Shown piece after piece: positions 59,239 through 64,000 of a stretch of DNA of 64,000 nt (positions are counted from its first letter, which is position 1; every line of letters starts with the position of its first letter). This DNA is from Streptomyces sp. TLI_171 (GTDB lineage Bacteria > Actinomycetota > Actinomycetes > Streptomycetales > Streptomycetaceae), in the NCBI RefSeq assembly GCF_003610255.1, contig NZ_RAPS01000001.1:2108001-2172000 (forward strand). Direction: 5' to 3'. The notes below the pieces were generated by a model. The model saw only the letters and a list, made by a program, of their open reading frames with translations. It was not told the DNA's origin and did not search any database. The translations under genes and the position numbers were made by a program.

Positions 59239-59721
59239 ATGCAGGGCGATCCCGAGGTCATCGAGTTCCTCAACGAGCAGCTGACCGCCGAGCTCACCGC
59301 GATCAACCAGTACTTCCTGCACGCGAAGATGCAGGAGAACTTCGGCTGGACGAAGCTCGCCAAGTACACCCGGCACGAGTCGTTCGACGAGATGAAGCAC
59401 GCCGAGGTGCTGACCGACCGGATCCTCTTCCTGGACGGCCTGCCGAACTACCAGCGGCTGTTCCACGTCCGGATCGGGCAGACCGTCAAGGAGATGTTCG
59501 AGGCCGACCGGCAGATCGAGGTCGAGGCGATCGACCGCCTGAAGCGCGGGATCGTGGTGATGCGGGCCAAGAACGACGTCACCTCGGCGAACATCTTCGA
59601 GGCCATCCTCGAGGACGAGGAGCACCACATCGACTACCTGGACACCCAGCTGGAACTGCTGGACAAGCTCGGCGAGGCGCTGTACATCGCGCAGCTGATC
59701 GAGCAGCCCGAGAGCAGCTGA
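59239..59721 (+). CDS. bfr: Bacterioferritin
   Basis: 160 aa from ATG 59239 (GGAAGG upstream). Four-helix ferritin fold. Ferroxidase ligands Glu18, Glu51, His54 and later EDEEHH are in place, and Met52 matches the haem-ligand Met of E. coli Bfr. It stores iron in a 24-mer shell. It converges with its ferredoxin partner Bfd. Confidence 0.95.
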   Translation: MQGDPEVIEFLNEQLTAELTAINQYFLHAKMQENFGWTKLAKYTRHESFDEMKHAEVLTDRILFLDGLPNYQRLFHVRIGQTVKEMFEADRQIEVEAIDRLKRGIVVMRAKNDVTSANIFEAILEDEEHHIDYLDTQLELLDKLGEALYIAQLIEQPESS

Positions 59722-59755
59722 ACCCGGGAGCGGCCGGGCGGGGCGCCGGACCGGT

Positions 59756-60004
59756 TCAGGCGGCGCGCGACGGGGCGACGGGCTGGGACTCCGGCTCGGC
59801 CAGGCCAAGCCGCTCGGCCAGCCGGGCCGTCGGGCAGGGGCGGGCGCCGTGCTCGCCGAGCAGCGCCTGGATGCGCCGCACGCACGAGCCGCAGTCGGTG
59901 CCGGCCTTGCAGCCCTTGGCTATCTGACGAGGGGTGGTGGCGCCCCCTTCCATCTCCTGCTTGACCCGGGCCTCGGTGACCGCGTGGCACATGCACACGT
60001 ACAT
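59756..60004 (-). CDS. bfd: Bacterioferritin-associated ferredoxin
   Basis: 82 aa from ATG 60004 (GGAAGGGG at 7 nt). BFD-like 2Fe-2S protein: MYVCMCHAVTEA with Cys4/Cys6, then TDCGSC with Cys38/Cys41 (spacing C-x-C...C-x2-C). It passes electrons to Bfr to release stored iron. An iron-box-like site at 60032-60050 fits induction when iron is scarce. Confidence 0.93.
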   Translation of the reverse strand: MYVCMCHAVTEARVKQEMEGGATTPRQIAKGCKAGTDCGSCVRRIQALLGEHGARPCPTARLAERLGLAEPESQPVAPSRAA

Positions 60005-60031
60005 GCGCGGCCCCTTCCACGGTTGGTGCGG

Positions 60032-60050
60032 TTTACTGAGCCTTACCTTA
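60032..60050 (-). promoter_or_regulatory. Iron box (DmdR1/IdeR-type) upstream of bfd
   Basis: The minus strand reads TAAGGTAAGGCTCAGTAAA, matching 15 of 19 positions of the actinobacterial iron-box consensus (TWAGGTWAGSCTWACCTWA) by eye. It is 28 bp before the bfd ATG, where repressor binding would block transcription. Confidence 0.65.
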
Positions 60051-60071
60051 CCTGGTGCTCCGGGTGCGAAA

Positions 60072-60113
60072 AAGGCCCCTCCGCCTCGGATCACCCGAAA
60101 GCGGAGGGGCCTT
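60072..60113 (-). terminator. Terminator of DAHP synthase gene
   Basis: Perfect 13-bp arms AAGGCCCCTCCGC (60072-60084) and GCGGAGGGGCCTT (60101-60113) with a 16-nt loop, 29 bp after the stop. Confidence 0.75.
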
Positions 60114-60142
60114 CGTCACATCGGCCCCGCGGGGCCCGGGAA

Positions 60143-61474
60143 CTACTGGCCGCGGTACATCTCGGCGACCAGGAACGCCAGGTCCAGCGACTGGCTGCGG
60201 TTGAGCCGCGGGTCGCAGGCCGTCTCGTAGCGCTGGTGCAGGTCGTCGACCAGCACCTCGTCGCCGCCGCCGACGCACTCGGTGACGTCGTCACCGGTCA
60301 GCTCGACGTGGATGCCGCCCGGATGGGTGCCGAGCGCGCGGTGCACCTCGAAGAAGCCCTTGACCTCGTCGAGCACGTCGTCGAAGTTGCGGGTCTTGTG
60401 GCCGCTGGAGGCCTCGAAGGTGTTGCCGTGCATCGGGTCGGTGATCCACACCACCTGGGCGCCGGAGGCGGTGACCTTCTCCACCAGGGTGGGCAGGTGG
60501 TCGCGGATCTTGCCCGCGCCCATCCGGGTGATGAAGGTGAGCCGGCCGGGCTCGCGCTCCGGGTCCAGGCGGTCGATCAGGGTCAGCGCGTCGTCCACCG
60601 TGGTGGTCGGGCCGAGCTTGACGCCGATCGGGTTGCGGATCTTGGACGCGAACTCGATGTGCGCGTGGTCGAGCTGCCGGGTGCGCTCGCCGATCCACAC
60701 CATGTGGCCGGAGACGTCGTACAGCTCGCCGGTGCGCGAGTCGGTGCGGGTCAGCGCCGTCTCGTAGTCGAGGATCAGCGCCTCGTGCGAGGAGAAGAAC
60801 TCGACCGTCTTGAACTCCTCCGGGGCCACCCCGCAGGCGTTCATGAAGGCCAGCGCCTGGTCGATCTCCCGGGCCACCTGCTCGTAGCGCTGCCCCGCCG
60901 GGGAGTTGCGCACGAAGTCCTGGTTCCAGGCGTGCACCTGGCGCAGGTCGGCGTAACCGCCGGTGGTGAACGCGCGCACCAGGTTGAGCGTCGCCGCGGA
61001 GGCGTTGTACATCCGCTTCAGCCGCTCCGGGTCCGGGATCCGGGACTCGGGGGTGAACTCGAAGCCGTTCACCGAGTCGCCGCGGTAGACCGGCAGGGTC
61101 ACGCCGTCCCGGGTCTCGGTGTTCTTCGAGCGCGGCTTGGAGTACTGGCCGGCGATCCGGCCCACCTTCACCACCGGCACGGACGCTGCGTAGGTGAGCA
61201 CCGCGGCCATCTGGAGCAGGGTCTTCAGCTTGTTGCGGATCTGGTCGGCCGACACGGCGTCGAACGCCTCGGCACAGTCACCGCCCTGCAGCAGGAAGGC
61301 CTCACCACGCGCGACGGCGCCGAGCCGGGCGCGCAGCTGGTCGCACTCGCCGGCGAAGACGAGCGGCGGATAGGAGGCGAGCTCCGCAAGGGTCTTGCGC
61401 AGAGCCTCTTGGTCCGGCCATTCAGGCTGCTGCGCCGCGGGCAGGGACTGCCAGGAGTGGTTAGTCACGGTCAC
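60143..61474 (-). CDS. Class II 3-deoxy-7-phosphoheptulonate (DAHP) synthase
   Basis: 443 aa from GTG 61474 (GTG 61468 is two codons on). Plant-type class II enzyme: LLQGGDCAEAFD, VGRIAGQYSKPRS, YRGDSVNGFEF, HAWNQDF, and WITDPMHGNTFEA near the C-terminus. It makes the first shikimate-pathway intermediate from PEP and erythrose 4-phosphate. It is divergent from trpL-trpE, so aromatic supply and tryptophan branch genes share a 109-bp control region. TAGCCT 7 nt before the start suggests a leaderless mRNA. Confidence 0.95.
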   Translation of the reverse strand: MTVTNHSWQSLPAAQQPEWPDQEALRKTLAELASYPPLVFAGECDQLRARLGAVARGEAFLLQGGDCAEAFDAVSADQIRNKLKTLLQMAAVLTYAASVPVVKVGRIAGQYSKPRSKNTETRDGVTLPVYRGDSVNGFEFTPESRIPDPERLKRMYNASAATLNLVRAFTTGGYADLRQVHAWNQDFVRNSPAGQRYEQVAREIDQALAFMNACGVAPEEFKTVEFFSSHEALILDYETALTRTDSRTGELYDVSGHMVWIGERTRQLDHAHIEFASKIRNPIGVKLGPTTTVDDALTLIDRLDPEREPGRLTFITRMGAGKIRDHLPTLVEKVTASGAQVVWITDPMHGNTFEASSGHKTRNFDDVLDEVKGFFEVHRALGTHPGGIHVELTGDDVTECVGGGDEVLVDDLHQRYETACDPRLNRSQSLDLAFLVAEMYRGQ

Positions 61475-61481
61475 AGGGGCA

Positions 61482-61487
61482 AGGCTA
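61482..61487 (-). promoter_or_regulatory. -10 box of DAHP synthase gene (leaderless candidate)
   Basis: TAGCCT on the minus strand, 7 nt before GTG 61474. Confidence 0.45.
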
Positions 61488-61570
61488 CGGGGTGCCACAA
61501 CCGGATTGCGGCTTCCGCCCGCTGGGTGAGACGAGTCGTGGACATCTCCCCGGACCGCCCGCCGGTCGGC

Positions 61571-61576
61571 TATCGT
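61571..61576 (+). promoter_or_regulatory. -10 box of trpL-trpE (leaderless candidate)
   Basis: TATCGT lies 7 nt before the trpL GTG at 61584 with no ribosome site. Confidence 0.45.
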
Positions 61577-61583
61577 CTGCTCC

Positions 61584-61655
61584 GTGACCGCGACGCACAC
61601 CTTCTCCTGGTGGTGGGCCAGCCCGTTGGGCGGCCCACGGATCGCGCGTCCCTGA
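61584..61655 (+). CDS. trpL: trp leader peptide with three consecutive Trp codons
   Basis: 23-aa ORF, VTATHTFSWWWASPLGGPR..., with TGG TGG TGG at 61608-61616. A terminator hairpin follows at 61662-61689 and the anthranilate synthase gene starts at 61769. This is a standard ribosome-mediated attenuator: lack of charged tRNA-Trp stalls the ribosome and prevents termination. Confidence 0.92.
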   Translation: MTATHTFSWWWASPLGGPRIARP

Positions 61656-61661
61656 GACGAA

Positions 61662-61689
61662 CGACGGCCGCCCTTCGGGGCGGCCGTCG
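61662..61689 (+). terminator. trp attenuator terminator hairpin
   Basis: Perfect 12-bp arms CGACGGCCGCCC (61662-61673) and GGGCGGCCGTCG (61678-61689) around a TTCG tetraloop, followed by ACGTTTGTGTG. It lies 6 nt past the trpL stop. Confidence 0.85.
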
Positions 61690-61768
61690 ACGTTTGTGTG
61701 CAGCGTCACGGCCCTCCCGGAGGCGGCGGAAACCCCCCGCCGCACCCCCCGGAAGGAACACCGCAGTC

Positions 61769-63706
61769 GTGACCACCACCGCCGCCGCCCTGCTCGCCCG
61801 CCTCACCGCCCCCGGCGCCCCGGCCTTCGCCCTGCTGCACCGCCGCGCGCCCCGGCTCGCCCCCGACACCGTCGAGCTGCTGCTCGGCACGGTCACCGAC
61901 CACGACACGCTGGCCGAGCTGCCGGTCCGTCAGGGCGTCCCGGCCGACGGCCCGCGGCACGACCTGCTGGCCCTGGTCCCGTACGCGCAGATCCGCGAGC
62001 GCGGCTTCGCCGCCCGCCAGGACGGCGCCCCGCTGCGGGCGCTGGCCGTCGAGGAGCAGCACGCGCTGCCGCTGGCCCAGGTGCTGGCCGCACTGCCGGA
62101 CGCGCCGGTCGAGCTGCACGGCGGCGAGTTCGACATCAGCGACGAGGAGTACGCGGGCATCGTCCGGCGGGTGATCGAGGACGAGATCGGGCGCGGCGAG
62201 GGCGCCAACTTCGTGATCCGGCGCGACTTCCACGCCGAACTGGCCGGGTACTCCACGGCCACCGCGCTGACCCTGTTCCGCCGCCTGCTGGAGGCGGAGC
62301 GCGGCGCGTACTGGACCTTCCTGGTGCACACCGGGGACCGGGTGCTGGTGGGCGCGTCCCCGGAGGTCCACGTCCGGCAGTCCGGCGGGACCGTGGTGAT
62401 GAACCCGATCTCCGGCACCTACCGCTATCCGGCGTCCGGGCCCACCATCGACTCGCTCCTCGCGTTCCTGCACGACCCCAAGGAGCTGGAGGAGCTCACC
62501 ATGGGGGTCGACGAGGAACTGAAGATGATGTGCGCGGTCGGCGACCTCGGCGGCCAGGTGCTCGGCCCCCGGCTGAAGGAGATGTCGCACCTCGCGCACA
62601 CCGAGTACGAGCTGCGCGGCCGCACCTCGCTGGACGTCCGCGAGGTGCTGCGGGAGACCATGTTCGCCGCCACCGTCACCGGCAGCCCCGTGCAGAACGC
62701 CACCCGGGTCATCGACCGCTACGAGCGCGGCGGCCGCGGCTACTACTCCGGCGCGCTCGCCCTGATCGGCCGCTCCGCCAGCGGCGGCCAGCAGTTGGAC
62801 TCGCCGATCTGCATCCGGGCCGCCGACGTCGACCCCGCCGACGGCTCGCTGGTGGTCCGGGTCGGCGCCACCCTGGTCCGGCACTCCGACCCGGACTCCG
62901 AGGTCGCCGAGACCCACGCCAAGGCCGCCGGCGTGCTCGCCGCGATCGGCGCCCGCCCGGCCCGCTCCGCCCGGGACGCCGCCGCCCGGCCCCGGCTGGC
63001 CGACGACCACCGGGTGCAGGCCGCACTGGACTCCCGCCGGGCCGGCCTGGCCCCGTTCTGGCTGCGGATGCAGCAGCCCGCCGCGCCGCGCCCCGGGGCC
63101 GACACCCTGGTCGTGGACGGCGAGGACACCTTCACCGCGATGCTCGCCCACCTGCTGCACTCGCTCGGACACACCGTCACCGTGCTCCGCTACGACACCC
63201 CCGGCCTGCGCGAGCGGGTCGCGGCGCACCGCGGCCCGCTGGTGCTCGGCCCCGGGCCCGGCGACCCCGCCGACCCGGCCGACGCCAAGATGGCGGTGCT
63301 GCGCCCGATCGTCGCCGACGCGCTCGCCGCCGTCCGCTCCGGCGAGCGCACCGCCCCGCTGCTCGCGGTCTGCCTCAGCCACCAGCTGCTGTCCGCGCAG
63401 CTCGGCCTGCCGCTGGCCCGCAAGGCCGTCCCGTACCAGGGCGCGCAGGAGGCGATCGAGCTGTTCGGCACCCGACGGACCGTCGGGTTCTACAACACCT
63501 TCACCGCCCGCTGCGACCAGGACACCGCCGACCGGCTGGCCGCCGAGGGCATCGAGCTCTCCCGGGACGCCCGCACCGGGGACGTGCACGCGCTGCGCGG
63601 GCCCGGCTTCGCCGGCCTGCAGTTCCACCCGGAGTCGGTGCTCACCCGCGAGGGGGTGGAGATCGTCGCCGAGCTGCTGCGCAGCACCGCGGCGGTGCGC
63701 GGCTGA
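61769..63706 (+). CDS. trpE: Fused anthranilate synthase (TrpE-TrpG)
   Basis: 645 aa from GTG 61769 (GGAAGGA upstream). The chorismate-binding domain fills about 1-420, with MNPISGTYRYP, TMGVDEELKMM and TVTGSPVQNATRVIDRYERG then RGYYSGALALIG. A glutamine amidotransferase domain (about 450-645) has nucleophile Cys in LLAVCLSHQLL and the dyad in LQFHPES. The GSPVQNA...YYSG signature is like PhzE-type ADIC synthases, but the Trp-codon leader and the known fused TrpEG of streptomycetes favour anthranilate synthesis. Confidence 0.88.
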   Translation: MTTTAAALLARLTAPGAPAFALLHRRAPRLAPDTVELLLGTVTDHDTLAELPVRQGVPADGPRHDLLALVPYAQIRERGFAARQDGAPLRALAVEEQHALPLAQVLAALPDAPVELHGGEFDISDEEYAGIVRRVIEDEIGRGEGANFVIRRDFHAELAGYSTATALTLFRRLLEAERGAYWTFLVHTGDRVLVGASPEVHVRQSGGTVVMNPISGTYRYPASGPTIDSLLAFLHDPKELEELTMGVDEELKMMCAVGDLGGQVLGPRLKEMSHLAHTEYELRGRTSLDVREVLRETMFAATVTGSPVQNATRVIDRYERGGRGYYSGALALIGRSASGGQQLDSPICIRAADVDPADGSLVVRVGATLVRHSDPDSEVAETHAKAAGVLAAIGARPARSARDAAARPRLADDHRVQAALDSRRAGLAPFWLRMQQPAAPRPGADTLVVDGEDTFTAMLAHLLHSLGHTVTVLRYDTPGLRERVAAHRGPLVLGPGPGDPADPADAKMAVLRPIVADALAAVRSGERTAPLLAVCLSHQLLSAQLGLPLARKAVPYQGAQEAIELFGTRRTVGFYNTFTARCDQDTADRLAAEGIELSRDARTGDVHALRGPGFAGLQFHPESVLTREGVEIVAELLRSTAAVRG

Positions 63707-63713
63707 CGGCCGG

Positions 63714-64000
63714 TCAGCCCAGTTCCTCGTCCAGGCCCTGCTCGATGGCGTAGCGCACCAGCTCCACCCGGTTGTGGAGCTGGAGCTTGCCGAGGGTGTT
63801 CTGGACGTGGTTCTGCACGGTGCGGTGCGAGAGCACCAGCCGGTCGGCGATCTGCCGGTACGACAGGCCCTTGGCGACCAGCCGCAGCACCTCGGTCTCC
63901 CGGGGCGTCAGCTGCGGGGCGGCGGGCCGGGCCGCGGTGCCGGGCTCGGTGGCCAGCCGGCGGAACTCGCCGAGCACCAGGCCCGCCAGGCCCGGGGTGA
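63714..64000 (-). CDS. LuxR-type response regulator, N-terminus outside window
   Basis: C-terminal 95 codons; the frame stays open to the window edge. The LuxR helix-turn-helix LTPRETEVLRLVAKGLSYRQ and SHRTVQNHVQNTLGKLQLHN is complete. An N-terminal receiver domain is expected but not visible. Its stop lies 7 bp from the trpE stop (convergent), without a visible terminator. Confidence 0.88.
   Translation of the reverse strand, partial: TPGLAGLVLGEFRRLATEPGTAARPAAPQLTPRETEVLRLVAKGLSYRQIADRLVLSHRTVQNHVQNTLGKLQLHNRVELVRYAIEQGLDEELG

Overview
The window is very GC-rich, with near-universal G/C at third codon positions, many GTG starts and ATGA/GTGA gene overlaps. It carries the division and cell-wall (dcw) cluster in the gene order of Streptomyces and its close relatives. 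The organism is almost certainly a member of the Streptomycetaceae (Streptomyces, Kitasatospora or a neighbour). Most of the window is core chromosome; no phage, insertion sequence, CRISPR array or tRNA gene was seen.

Left part (1-14.7 kb): a secreted M9 collagenase cut by the window edge; a DUF4180 gene; a RIO-type kinase behind a leader peptide; a metallo-beta-lactamase-fold hydrolase; a membrane Ser/Thr kinase with a secreted C-terminal domain; an ABC-2 permease with a hydrolase-ABC ATPase fusion; an MscS channel; a GNAT acetyltransferase; rluD; an FMN-binding glutamate-synthase-like gene; and lspA.

Centre (14.9-37.9 kb): a DksA/TraR zinc-finger gene, then ileS behind an isoleucine T-box, then a tandem-repeat region. 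After this the dcw cluster runs leftward on the minus strand: rsmH, ftsL, ftsI, murE, murF, mraY, murD, ftsW, murG, ftsQ, ftsZ, pgeF, yggS-type PLP protein, sepF, yggT-type gene, divIVA. No mraZ, murC, ddl or ftsA is present in the cluster. The genes make lipid II (MurE/F/D, MraY, MurG), polymerise septal wall (FtsW/FtsI), build the Z ring (FtsZ/SepF) and direct polar growth (DivIVA).

Right part (38.4-64 kb): beta-carbonic anhydrase; a MoxR-DUF58-transglutaminase operon; small membrane proteins; a methyltransferase; a HEPN protein; a CrtI-like oxidoreductase; a Gln/Tyr-rich membrane protein; metF; a polyprenyl diphosphate synthase; thiamine genes (thiE, and a TPP-riboswitch-controlled thiO-thiS-thiG operon); a PASTA-domain Ser/Thr kinase; a sulfite-oxidase-like enzyme; bacterioferritin with its ferredoxin; a class II DAHP synthase divergent from a trp-attenuated fused anthranilate synthase; and a partial LuxR-type regulator.

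The most notable observations are: a possible translational attenuator in front of the RIO kinase; an IleRS with the swapped GxHH active-site signature and a small repeat-like in-frame insertion; a 114-bp composite tandem repeat beside divIVA; a hydrolase-ABC fusion; and about ten genes that look leaderless (a -10 box 6-8 nt before the start codon).
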